A stretch of DNA of 64,000 bases, taken from contig NC_088781.1 in assembly GCF_958450345.1 (NCBI RefSeq), positions 124,446,431-124,510,430 on the forward strand, in the 5' to 3' direction. Below the pieces are notes generated by a model that saw only the letters and a list, made by a program, of their open reading frames with translations, was not told the DNA's origin and did not search any database. This stretch comes from Calliphora vicina (taxonomy: Eukaryota; Arthropoda; Insecta; Diptera; Calliphoridae). The translations under genes and the position numbers were made by a program. This document shows, one piece after another, positions 20,422 through 30,848 of the stretch (its first letter is position 1; every line of letters starts with the position of its first letter).

Positions 20422-21701
20422 CAGTGACGGACAATACAATAGAATCACTACATATAAATTTAAGTAAATCATTAAAACTACAGAATTTAGTTCAAAAATT
20501 TAACTTATTTCAGTATATATTAATGCCTATGGTGTACACAAAAAATAAATAAAACTAAAATAAGAAATGAACACATTCTTATGTTAAAAACTATGACAAA
20601 TATAAAAAAACTAAATGAGATACGCGACATTAAAATGGAATCAATCAGTCTAATACTTATAAAAATTAAAGAACATCTTAAAAACGCATCGTTTTCCTAA
20701 TATTTTGTTGCATAACCATTATTTTTGATAACAGCATCACATCTTTTTGGCATTGAATTTACCAATCGTTCGCGTGTAGAACGAGGAATAGCGTACCAGA
20801 TTTCCACCACCATGTTTGAACGTTTTTGTTGTATACCGAGGATCTAGTTCAGCATTTTTTGGACGTCTGACCCATGTTTTAAGATCGCTACCAATCAAAT
20901 TAATTTTTGTTTCATCCGTCCACAACACATTTCGCCACTTGTTTATATTTTCCGGGACACCAATCCTTATGTTCTTTGGCAAATTTCTTTCTTGCTGCCA
21001 CGTGCTTTTTAGTGAGCATAGGAACTTTTCTTGAAGTTCTGCCATGCAGACCAGCATCCATCAATCTTCTTTGAACAGTTCTTGTGGATACTTCACAACT
21101 AACCTCCTTCCGGATTGCGTCAGCGGACTTAAATGGATCTCGTTTGGATATTATAACAATTAAATTATCTTCATGATGACTAGTTTTTCGTGGTTTTCCT
21201 ATGGAACGTGGCGGCTTGCAGATGGATAACGCATTGAAAACAAATTTCTGGGATCATCCTACTAATTTAGTAATTTCACGTTGAGATCGGCCGGAACAAC
21301 TTAAATTTTTAATAATTTTCCTTTCTTCTTCAGTGCAATGTTTTGCGCGACCCATTTTTTGATAAATATTTTATTACCGATAGCTAATATTTAATAATTA
21401 CTATTAAAATATTTTCTCATTAACAAAAAAATCCAAAAATTAATAGTCAGAGCCAACTTTTAATTTAATTTTTTAAATGTGATTCTATTTATTGTCGCAA
21501 TGTATTCAACAAAATTTACGTTTCATATCATTTAATTTGAAAAGTAACAATGTTATTAATATTGTAATAAGTTGTAATTGTAAGCGTTGACCACATAAAC
21601 AAAATTCAAAGGCAAAATAAAAATAGAGTTTAATATATTATATATAAATCATAGTTTTATATGAAATATTGGTAGTGATTCTATTGTAATGTCCGTCACT
21701 G
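20422..21701. mobile_element. Tc1-like element, 1280 bp, internally deleted
   Basis: The terminal inverted repeats match in 28 of 29 positions (left CAGTGACGGACAATACAATA…; right mirrors it) and are flanked by TA at 20420-20421 and 21702-21703. The transposase lies on the minus strand with a deleted middle. The near-perfect ends mean it may still have been mobilisable in trans. Confidence 0.9.
20697..21355 (-). pseudogene. Tc1 transposase, deleted and frameshifted
   Basis: From the ATG at 21355, 'MGRAKHCTEEERKIIKNL' starts an HTH region 'GRSQREITKLV' with an in-frame TGA. The second HTH reads 'VSTRTVQRRLMDAGLHGRT', followed by 'KKFAKEHKDW'. After a frameshift comes the first catalytic block 'NVLWTDETKINLIGSD' (WTDE Asp) and 'KTWVRRPKNAELDPRYTTKT'. 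At 'KHGGGN' the sequence jumps directly to the C-terminal end 'RLVNSMPKRCDAVIKNNG' and 'YATKY' stop. The deletion removes VMVWGCFS, the second Asp and the DLNPIENLW motif. The family length is about 340 residues; roughly 220 codons remain. It is inactive. Confidence 0.9.
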
Positions 21702-21703
21702 TA

Positions 21704-21924
21704 TACATATGTATATACAAATTATTATAAAAAATAAATGCATATGTTTTTGATTTGTATCTGGATTACTAAGTCATGAATATAACTTAAGGAATGGTTA
21801 ACTCTCATATACCACTCATTTTTTGATATTTGTAAGCATTATTTTCTAGCAAATTATCATGAATAGATTGATGCTAACAGACGACTGATTTATCGCAAAA
21901 TTATGTTGAACGATTAGGATCATA
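21704..21924. other. Short AT-rich spacer
   Basis: Nothing recognised between the Tc1 element and the next transposase relic. Confidence 0.4.
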
Positions 21925-22445
21925 TTAATAAACATGTTAGTAAACTAAATTGCCGCATATGGAGTGAGACCAATCCACAACGGACTCTACAGACTCCGTT
22001 AGATTTAGAAAAATGCACCACTTGGTGCGGCTTACACCTAGTGTCATCAACGGACCTTTTTTATTCAAAAATGATACCGCAGCTCACGTTTCGGTCAATG
22101 AGATTGTTCCGGGCAAGATGTGGTTTCAACAGGATAATGTTTAATGGCTAATTTCTTAAAGCAAATCTCATCATCATTTCCTCGTCAAAAATTAAAGCGG
22201 AGCTCGCGTTACGGTCAGTGGAGATCGTTTCCTCACTAAGATCAATAATTTTGTCGGGCTAGATATAGTTTTAACATAATGGCGCTATGTTGCATACGGC
22301 GACAGGCATAGATTTATTGTAATCAAAATTTGGTGTTAAATTGCTTTCGAGAAATCGACCTATCAATTGGCCTTTAATGTCATGAGATTTTACACCTCTT
22401 GATGATTTCCTGTGGTCTGCTGGTTTATACTGATAAACTAGACGT
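21925..22445 (+). pseudogene. mariner/IS630-type transposase relic 1
   Basis: The plus strand reads 'NKLNCRIWSETNPQ' and 'TPLDLEKCTTWCGL' (family: VNKQNCRIWGxENP…HxxxVTVWCGL), then a degraded catalytic block 'HNGAMLHTATGIDLL' (family FQQDGATCHTA) and 'PINWPLMS(stop)DFTPLDDFLW' (family VNWPPRSCDLTPLDFFLWG). Intact relatives carry an N-terminal helix-turn-helix domain, absent here. A 118-bp imperfect duplication ('gcagctcacgtttcggtca' near 22081 and its relative near 22199) splits the gene. Several stops and frameshifts are present. The segment to about 22620 has no recognised coding. Confidence 0.75.
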
Positions 22446-24237
22446 CTTGGAGTCAAGCAATGTGGACTTAAATTGGACACCCATAGTGCTCTTATGCCGC
22501 GGTGGCCGTAAGCTCGGGTTGATGTCAGGGCTCTGGGCAGGTTTCTCCATTACAAGAGAACAGTTTTCCAACAACCACGACCTGACATTTTAAGCTTTAT
22601 GCTGAGGGTCGTTATCCCGGTAGAGGTAGTAATTGTTTTGTAGACTTAATTTTTGCTTTTATTTTATAATGGCAATTCCAGTTTTAAAATGTCTTTTTTG
22701 GTCCATTATTCCTTCGATGAACCATCAATGGACCAGCTCACTGATCCACCACCATGATTTACAGTATATTTAGCATGATATGGTAAGAGTTTTGGTTTTC
22801 CATCAGAGCCAAATATTTTAAATTTGTATCTTAGTTAAAGCTCAATTCGGTTATGCAGACTATTTTTGCAATTGTTGCAACCTCAATGCTATTAATATTA
22901 TAGTTTTTCAATTCTAAATGTAGAAAATCTGGTAAGTTCATAGTATAAGTCATTAAATGTCGGCTAATCAAATACAAAATTAGTAATGGGAAACGATTTT
23001 TTTCTTTGTGTAGTAATTGTATTACTACCAAGAGCATCATTATAATTAAACACCCAAACCTCTAGAGTTTCACCCAAAGTTTTTTTTACTAAAGCTTTTG
23101 TAATTGACTGCTACTAAAAACTGTCTAGCTGGAAAAGAAAAAAATAATATACGAACTGCAGAAAAAAGTGTGAAATCTGAATACTTTAATGAAATCATTG
23201 TGTATAATTGACTTACACAAAAAACTAAATAACAAAAACTAGAACAGGAAGTTAAATGTCACAGACGAATGAACCCTTAATTGAAGAACTAGTCGTGTCA
23301 GAAAGAAACATTTTTATATTCAAATAAATAAATTTATCATTCTTTTTATATGACAGTGTTTCTGTATCCTGTGCTGACACTCAATTTGCTTTATTTCATT
23401 TATTTTGTCTCATCACTTTTTTTCTTTGCGAATTTAGAAATAAAGTTGGATTTCCTTTTTTTTTGATTGCATCTAAGTTTTTTAAGCTAGGAAATAAGTA
23501 GTTTTTCATATAAAACATCTTGAATTTTAGTGCAACATTATTTTTATAAAATTCAAATATTTGCAAAAACTTCTGACATACACAAAATGTTGATTATCAT
23601 CTCACATGATATCAACAAAAACTCACAAATTGTTTAAAGAAATAAAGTTATTTCAATCAGTTTGTTTGCTATTTATAAATCAAACTATAGTGTTTTTGTA
23701 ATAATATCCTTAACAAATTGTTTTTCCTTATTTTCTCCTTTGATTTACTTCCTTTAATCTATGAATATTTTTTTTTAATCTTACTTTTGTTTTATTTGTT
23801 TTTCTGTCTTAGAATATACAATATTGCGTGCCAAATGTAATTTTCCTTAAACATATTTATAGCCAAACTAAGACAACTTGAAGTGTTGTGCTTAAACTGA
23901 TAATTATTTCATGCATATTGTCTGCACACTATATTTTTCTTTTATTTCAACAAATTTATACTTTTTTGCGGATTTTTTAGGGCAGGTTAGAACGATTTTG
24001 TTTCATGTGCTAATAGTTTCAGGGTGTAATAATATATCTTGATAGAGGTATTAATTGGAAATAATTTGAGGTTGAAAAGGAATAAAGGTCTTTGTTTAAA
24101 TCTTGAAAAAAATTTAAACTTTACTAGAATGTGAAAAATATGATTATGTACTAATTAGTACACATAAAAAGAAAAACCCAAACAAGTTAAATATTACGTA
24201 TACGCTCCCCTTATTATCTAAAATTATATGCAGTTTG
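22446..24237. other. Non-coding AT-rich DNA
   Basis: No gene recognised. Positions 22450-22620 are noticeably less AT-rich ('gccgcggtggccgtaagctcgg') and may be remains of an unknown element. The rest is AT-rich with T-runs. Confidence 0.5.
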
Positions 24238-24440
24238 TAATTATACTCTACACCACCATAGTGGGAGGGAATAGTGGGTTAGTGCTGATGTAAACCTTCT
24301 AATCAAAATACAGGTCGCAATAGTAAAGATAATTCAACAAAGTTTGGCACTTTTATATTGCCCCAAGGACTTAGCCTATTGAACTTGGTTAGAATCGATC
24401 CATTATTTCCACTGGCCCCCATTAGAACTGCCCTATCTGA
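24238..24440 (+). mobile_element. Helentron-like repeat, copy C (5' fragment)
   Basis: It starts 'ttatactctacaccaccatagtgggaggg', lacks the GTCCGTC block, and continues 'caggtcgcaatagtaaagata' to 'cccaaggacttagcctattgaa' and 'ggcccccatt'. It is truncated and diverged relative to copies B and E. Confidence 0.65.
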
Positions 24441-25447
24441 AAAACAAAATAGTTAAGCTCTCATAAATACAAGGGGGATTTCATGTCAAGTGAACCAAAT
24501 CTCGAACTCGATGTCTTCCGATTTGCACCAACGCACAGTGTAAGATTTTGCCTTTTTAGGGGGACTAGGAAGTCTGTAGTTTGAAAACTATTAAAGCTCA
24601 TTTTTACTTAAAATATAGTCATATTTATTTGTATATGAGTTTTTGTTTTCGAAGGATAACGTTAACCTATTCGCAGGTATGATCAAAAAAGTAAAATTTA
24701 TTAACGGCAGTTTCAAAACTCCATTTTCAAATTTTTAAAAATTTTGTTAAGCAAATTTCAGAATTTTGTTAGTCATCACATTGGGATTTATTGAGAATAT
24801 AATAAGAAACAAAAATTTGTAAAAAGTATGACAATATCTCGAATAGTTTTTCCGTACCTTTGATTTAAATTTTGCGATTTTCGAGAAAAACTAATTATTT
24901 GGCCATATTTTTGCGAATGATACCAATTTTCTTACTGTTGAATTTTAAGAAAAAATTATTCATAATTTTATAGTTCATATAATTTTTAATATAGTGTGAA
25001 AGTTTTACTAAAATCGGAAAAAGTTAACCCTTAAACATAACCTTGAAAATCAACTTTCACCATTAAAATTATCTAGCTGAATTTTTAAAAAAATATTTTG
25101 TAATCCCAATTTATCATGTGGTGACAGCAGAACTCTGGAATCAAATGGTATTCTATATTTTTAGTCCATGAAAGATTTCTCATTTTCGAGATATACTTAT
25201 ATACATAAAGTTATTCTCACTTATTTCTTAAAAAGTCTTTATTACTATTATTAAATAAAATAAAAACTTTTAAAAAACAAAAAAAAATTGGAAAACAATA
25301 TTAACAAACAAAAAAATTATAATTGTTCATGCAGCGGGTAGAAATTAGACTTTTATTTTATTTAAAAAACACGAAAAAACACATTTCTTCACTTTGATAT
25401 GCATTTATTTATTATTTGGACAATCGTATCTCATACTGAATTGAAAC
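24441..25447. other. Non-coding AT-rich DNA
   Basis: No gene recognised. 'gggggatttcatgtcaagtgaacc' to 'gatttgcacc' near 24475-24530 looks like part of a dispersed repeat, but I see no second copy in the window. Confidence 0.4.
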
Positions 25448-25583
25448 TTTTTTGACTTTTTTTCTAAATAAATCAAAAATTGTATGTCTTGTGTTACAAA
25501 ATACTTATTTTGATAGATATCCCACTAAGCGACCAAAAAGGTCTTCAAGGAAAAGACCAAAACTTTTTTTTGAGCAAAAAAAT

Positions 25584-26299
25584 AAAACATGTAAAAAAGC
25601 ATGGTCGGTCAAGCCCGACCATATAATACCCTACACTAAGTAAAAGAGCAAAAACATTTTTCTTTTAAAATTTCAATAATTTATATTCGTGAGTGATTTT
25701 CGGAAGTGGGCCTTATATGGGAGCTATGAGCAATTATGAACCGATCACCTTGAAATTAGGTGGTTTATGTCTTAATCAAAGTTATTTCTGTTGAATTTTG
25801 TGTATATACCAAGATTTTTAGGAGATTTATGCACGTTTAAGTGATTTTTGGAAACGAATCTATATGGGAGCTGTGACTAATTATGGACCGATCGTAACAA
25901 AATTTGGTGACATGGATTTTGTATATATGAAACTTATTTGGAGCGAAATTTGTGTAGATACATGTATAAATTAAACATTTATGACCGATAAAGTCCAATT
26001 TTGAGAGGACATTTGTATGGGTGCTAGGTGAAATAATGGACCGATTTCATCCAGTTTCAATAGGCTTCGTCCTTGGGCCGAAAAAATTATATGCTTGATC
26101 GAAATATCTTCAAAATTTCGACCTGTACTCTGCGCACAAGATTTACATGGACAGCCAGCCAGACGGACGGACATCGTTTAATCGACTCAGAAAGTGATTC
26201 CAAGTCGATCGGTGGGTGTTAGACCAATATTTTTGGGCGTTACAAACATCTGCACAAACGCAGTATACCCTCCCTACTATGGTGGTGTAAGGTATAAAA
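25584..26299 (-). mobile_element. Helentron-like repeat, copy D (near full length)
   Basis: Read on the minus strand it starts with the TATACC(T)TACACCACCATAG 5' end (26299). It contains the paired GACTTGGAATCACTTTCTGAGTC-like block, the GTCCGTC block and the 'gatcggtccat' blocks. It ends with GTGTAGGGTAT, a perfect hairpin ATGGTCGGGCTTGACCGACCAT and a short tail. No coding sequence. Confidence 0.7.
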
Positions 26300-26337
26300 A
26301 GATTTTGAAAAAAAAGTCAAAAATTGTATATCTTGAG

Positions 26338-27532
26338 CAGTGTTGCCAGGAGCTGGCGAAAAAAGAAGCTATATTGGCTTCAAAAAAAGGCCAGAAAAAG
26401 CTAAACCGCTTTAGAAAAAAAGCTAAAAAAAAGCTAAAATATTATAAATTAAGAATTTTGGTTTATATTTATTTTTAAATAAAAAATTAGATAAAATTCA
26501 TCTTTTTTACTTAAAGGAAGTACTAAAAAGTTAAATACTAGATTAACCATGTCAGAAAATGGTCATTGTTGGTTCTATATTTGTCTATTTGTAGTTTAAT
26601 ATATTCTGCCCCTGAGCCTTAAGCTTCGTAATTTTATTAGCACTTTAATTTTTCACTATCAATATGACATAATATATTTTTTTTGGTTTTACTCCTTTAT
26701 TATCAACGGGAAAAAAATTGATTTGCGTAGAGTTTTCATATGGTAATCTTTGTCGCAATTGCTCAATTAGTTTAATTTGTCGTATTATTTTTGTCGTAAT
26801 CTTCACTAATTAAAACGTTCTTTATTTTATCTCTCATTCATCAAACTAGTATGAAAAATGTGTCAAAAACATTAAACAATTTTCAATTGGCGACGATAAT
26901 GGATCAAATTCCTTGAATTTTAAATCAGAAAACAGCAAATGATTTATTTACTTTTTTTACTTTGTGCAATACTGGTTTTAAAAAAAGATGGTACGCCAAA
27001 TTATAATCAGTGTATTAATTACTTAAAAGTTTGGCTTTTTAGAATTGCTGGTTTGACGAAATTAAAACAAAATGGGTTTTAACTCGAAGCATAGATCCAC
27101 AAGACGTTTAACGGCTATTGATCGTCATCGAGTATCACAAGCCTTCAAGAGTTTGTGGGGCTCTTGTCCATTATATAATGATGAATATAATGTGTAATAA
27201 CAATTTTGTCTTGAAAGAGAATTTGCTAGACATTTAAGCTTTCAGATATAAAATACTCTATTTCATTTTGAACCACTTGATATTGGCAATTGTTATTTGT
27301 TCTTTTAATACTGCACAATTCTTGAGTATGTTGAAAAGCTAAATGAAAATCAGTAATGAATTAAAATGAAAATGGTTCACAAATATAAATTTAGCCTTTT
27401 TATTTACTCTTTAGTCTCGAAATTTTTAGAAAAGGCTAGAAAAAAGCCACAAAGCTAAAACCAAAATTTCGAGGCTAAAGAGTAAATAAAAAGGCTAAAT
27501 TTAGCCTCAAAAAGGCTAAACTGGCAACACTG
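26338..27532 (+). mobile_element. Non-autonomous hAT-type element, copy 2, 1195 bp
   Basis: The ends are CAGTGTTGCCAG and CTGGCAACACTG. The exact 8-bp target duplication ATCTTGAG lies at 26330-26337 and 27533-27540. It is nearly identical to copy 3 apart from a roughly 45-bp internal deletion near the right end. The subterminal regions hold repeated GCTAAA/TTTAGCC motifs. The longest plus-strand frame across the left end is low-complexity Lys-rich sequence, not a transposase. It is clearly a recent insertion. Confidence 0.95.
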
Positions 27533-27764
27533 ATCTTGAGTTACAAATTATAAACTAAGCGACCAAATAGGACTTCAAGGAATATATATAATCATTCTTT
27601 TGAGAAAAAATGGTCCATTTTGAAAAAAAAGTCAAAAAGGGTTTTGATTTCTTTAATTATTTCTTTAATTTAATAAACTATTTGGAACACCTTTTGCTAA
27701 AACAATAGGCAATAAGTTACATGGAAGAGAAACAATTTAGACCCTCTCTCACTCATAGAGTTCT

Positions 27765-28050
27765 CGAACGAATAGAATATGCGGGCAGACATGAAACCGT
27801 AATATTTAGTCATGACAACGCTTTGCCACATTAAACAATACATATTAAAAACTATTTAGAAATAAGTGGTTTGTATTTTTGCCACATTCGCCTAATCAGA
27901 TCTTGCCCCGTCCGTTCAATCGGTGCTAAACTAAATTGGCTTGATTTAGTCTTGGCCTCATAAGATGAGCATTTCTTTTGGCATGTAATCCATATGTTGC
28001 CAATAATATGAAAAAAGTTCGTAGCTAATAATGGCCAATACTTTGAATAA
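27765..28050 (+). pseudogene. mariner transposase C-terminal relic 2
   Basis: The plus strand reads 'AGRHETVIFSHDNALPH' (family RHDKVILLHDNARPH, containing the second catalytic Asp, which is kept here), then 'KNYLEISGL' and a degraded middle. 'DEHFFWHVIHMLP' and 'KKFVANNGQYFE' TAA match the mariner C-terminal end (SKDExFFxxGIxxLPxRWxKVVxxxGxYFE). The third-Asp block is not readable. Stops occur after HETV…ALPH and before DEHFF. It is the same lineage as the relic at 17828-18130 but independently decayed. Confidence 0.8.
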
Positions 28051-29020
28051 ATTTATATTGTACAACTATTTCAAAAAATGTTAAAAACTATTTCAAAAAT
28101 ATGGTCCATCAATTATATATTAAAAGGTTCATATTTGTAATATTCTTAAATTTATACAAACTATATTAATATTTATTTTAGTTACCTTCAAAATACATAA
28201 CAGCTACAACTATTTTTACTTAACAATAAATGTATCGATATATTTTCAATAAATCCTAAAATTACCCCACAAGTATCATTGGATTTCCTTCACCTACATA
28301 CATATGTATCTAGGATTAATATCAATAATTAAATTCAATTCCCTTAGTATTATAAATAAAGCCAAAGCGGAAATTGTTGCATCATTTAAGCCATTTCTAT
28401 TCAAGTCATAGCAGCATCTGTAATATGTGCATATGGACAGAGATACAAATACGTACACAACTAGAATTTATTAGGCTGCCATAAATAGTTGGAAATGTCG
28501 TGTAGGCTAAATTTTATTGCAACTAAACAAGTACAAATAATGAAAACACAAACAAACTAATGGCAAACATGTTCTATCTTAGGGAATACAAAAATGGCAT
28601 ATGATGCAAATGCAGCAACAACAATAAGTCTGTCTAACTCTAAACGTTTAGTAACAAATATTATGAATAAATTCAAACTAGAAAATGCAGAAGTGGCAAA
28701 ACTGGTAACCACCCCATATGTTACTATTTATTTCGTTGCGGTGTATTAACTGTAGTTTTTGTATTGACGCTGAACTTATTAGTAGTAATTATGTATATGA
28801 TATGATTGTCATAAACATATACTTAATTACTAAAATCATATAAATGATTTCTGCAATCATGTAAATGGTAAATTATAAATATTATGGTTACCGCAATCAT
28901 ATAAATAATGACATTGACCATAATATTGTTAAAAAAACGTTTAAAAATGTTGAAATGTTTGTGGTAAACATGTACAACTATATTTTTTCTGTACGTGTAA
29001 CCAATATATAACAAACCTAT
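28051..29020. other. Non-coding AT-rich DNA
   Basis: No gene recognised. Near 28780-28930 there are repeated 'ATCATATAAAT' and 'GTTATGGTTACCGCAATCAT'-like phrases suggesting short local duplication. Confidence 0.45.
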
Positions 29021-29215
29021 TGCGAATATATTGATGTATCAAGCATGTATGTAAGTAATATGTGGGCTTCGGAAAATTTATTTCAACATATAGACGGATA
29101 TGACTACATCGATTCCGCTATCTATAACGATCCAGAATATATAAACTTTATGGCATCTCAAATGAAAAAAGTCGAAATTACAAACGAAATTAGCACTCAT
29201 GATGTAGGATATAAA
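29021..29215 (-). mobile_element. Second dispersed repeat family, copy
   Basis: It matches the 42250-42560 family in reverse: 'gatgtatcaagcatgtatgtaag', 'gggcttcggaa', 'ccgctatctataacgatccag', 'caaatgaaaaaagtcgaaattacaaacg' and 'actcatgatgtagg'. The short open frame through it (29045-29257) is not a gene. Confidence 0.65.
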
Positions 29216-29347
29216 AACAGCTTATTGCTGCATACAGTCAGAATACAGAATATTTAATTTTAAATTTTAAAATGGCTAATAAAACTTATTATCGCGAAAT
29301 TCAAAAATGCACAAAAAATAGTTCTTCTTATAAATAAGTTCTTACTA

Positions 29348-30846
29348 CACTGGCGCATATTCCTATAAACGCACACTACTTTTTTAAAAAAGATTGTAAA
29401 AATTAAACATGAACATATTTAGGGGTCTACAAATTTGTTTATTAAATTAGTTAAAACTTCACTTAAAATATTGTTTACAAAAAAAATTCATTTATACTTT
29501 ATTTATTTTTTTTTTACTTAATTTTCGAGATTTTTAAGGGTATTTTCCTATAAACGAGCATTAATTTATGGGCCACTGTAGCATTATTAATAATGTGTGG
29601 ATGATTCTTTGTAATGGATTGTTTCAAAAATACGGTCTGACATTGATTCCACTAATTTTTTAAGCAGATTGGAATCAATTTTCTCCCAGACTTGTTTAAT
29701 TCTTAGTTTCAGCTCTGTTACAGTCATTATGCTTTCATTCTGGGCATTATTTGCATAAACTTTACGGGCCATGCATCCCCACAAGTTCTCCATTGGGTTT
29801 TAGTCCGGACTACAAGCCGGTCACTTCAACAGAGGAATGCTATGTTCATTAAACCAAGATGTCGATTGCTTAGAAAAATGGATTGCAGCATTATCTTGTT
29901 GGAATATGCAATCTTCATCCATTTTTTCATCTATAAATGAGAGAAGAGCATCTTCCAACAGTTCGTTACAAATCACACTATTTTATTTTCGAGTTGCCAA
30001 CTGCAGAAAACGCTGCCCAAACCATAATTACGTTTTGACATCCGAACATCGTTTGATGTCAAATCGTACCAATAGCATGAGTATGAGTCAGGACCGTCTA
30101 AATTAAATTTTTTTCGTCAGAGAAAATTACTTTGTTCCACTCATCTGTCCATTTCATATATTTTCTTGCGAATTTCAGACGATTTTCTTTATGTTGCTTT
30201 TTTAGCATTGGTTTACATTTCGGCTTTTTCCATTTTATGTTTTCATCGTTTCGTAAAATGTGTGCAACGTGTTTGGAAGTCACTGGATGATTCAATTTAT
30301 TCTTTATTTGTGTGGAATTCAATTTGTTGCGGGTTGCTTCTTGTTTTATTAGATTAAGTTGTCTTCTTGTTAGTTTTGTATTTCCCTTTGTAGGTTTGCG
30401 AACACCATAATTTTGACATTTCTTTAAGAAATTTCGCACCACACCACCGAATGATCGATTTTACGTCCAATTTCTCTATTGGAACATCCTTGGTCGTGAA
30501 AAAATTTAATTTGAATCTTTTCTTGATCGGACAAAAAAGTTCCCTTGGGCATCTTTAAAAGTGATGAAATTTATTGATTCAAATAGAAAAAGTTGCAGTA
30601 AATTGAGATGTTACTATTAGAAAAACTAAAATTTATATTTTGTTTTTGGAAACTTTTCTAAAAACAAATTTCACGTCTGCTTTTATACGAATCTTCCACT
30701 TAAAATAGCATTAAGAACTTTTGATCGCATAATTAAGGCAATCAACAAGAATAAGAAAAAAAACTTGTTTACTTTCAAAAAGTACAGTTATGTTGTCTCT
30801 CAATACAGAAAAAAATTAAGTGCGTTTATAGGAGTATGCACCGGTG
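29348..30846. mobile_element. Tc1/Tc3-like element, 1499 bp
   Basis: Terminal repeats of 27 bp match in 24 positions (left CACTGGCGCATATTCC…AAACGCAC, right mirrored) and are flanked by TA at 29346-29347 and 30847-30848. Subterminal regions are AT-rich. A single decayed transposase gene fills most of the minus strand. Confidence 0.9.
29587..30552 (-). pseudogene. Tc3-like transposase, full length but inactivated
   Basis: The ATG at 30552 gives 'MPKGTFLSDQEKIQIKFFH' and the HTH 'QGCSNREIGRKIDHS'. A frameshift follows, then 'VVRNFLKKCQNYG', the second HTH 'LNSTQIKNKLN' with 'TSKHVAHIL', and the first catalytic block 'KWNKVIFSDEKNLI'-like (SDEK Asp). Next come 'DSYSCYWYDL', a degraded GGGSVMVW block, a poorly preserved second-Asp segment, 'PACSPD(stop)NPMENLWG' and the end 'NLLKKLVESMSDRIFETI' to the TAA at 29587. 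The stop after SPD replaces the usual Leu (TTA to TAA), and the preceding Trp codon is TGA. Length is about the family norm (about 320-330 codons). Confidence 0.9.
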
Positions 30847-30848
30847 TA

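Larger units (their letters stand above)
25448..27640. repeat. Diverged direct duplication split by two mobile elements
   Basis: About 25448-25583 ('ttttttgactttttttctaaat..tcaaaaattgtatgtcttg', 'cactaagcgaccaaaaaggtcttcaagg') resembles 26301-26337 plus 27533-27640 ('aaaaaaaagtcaaaaattgtatatcttgag', 'aactaagcgaccaaataggacttcaagg'). Helentron-like copy D lies between the units, and the hAT copy 2 entered the second unit. Confidence 0.65.

Noticed and set aside
20219..20467. Three overlapping Phe/Cys-rich ORFs
   Set aside because: All arise from a 103-bp tandem duplication of T/G-rich DNA.
26194..26478. 94-codon ORF (and its relative at 50344) as a nuclear protein
   Set aside because: It spans the junction of a Helentron-like copy and a hAT end; the Lys-rich part is the GCTAAA-rich subterminal repeat of the hAT.
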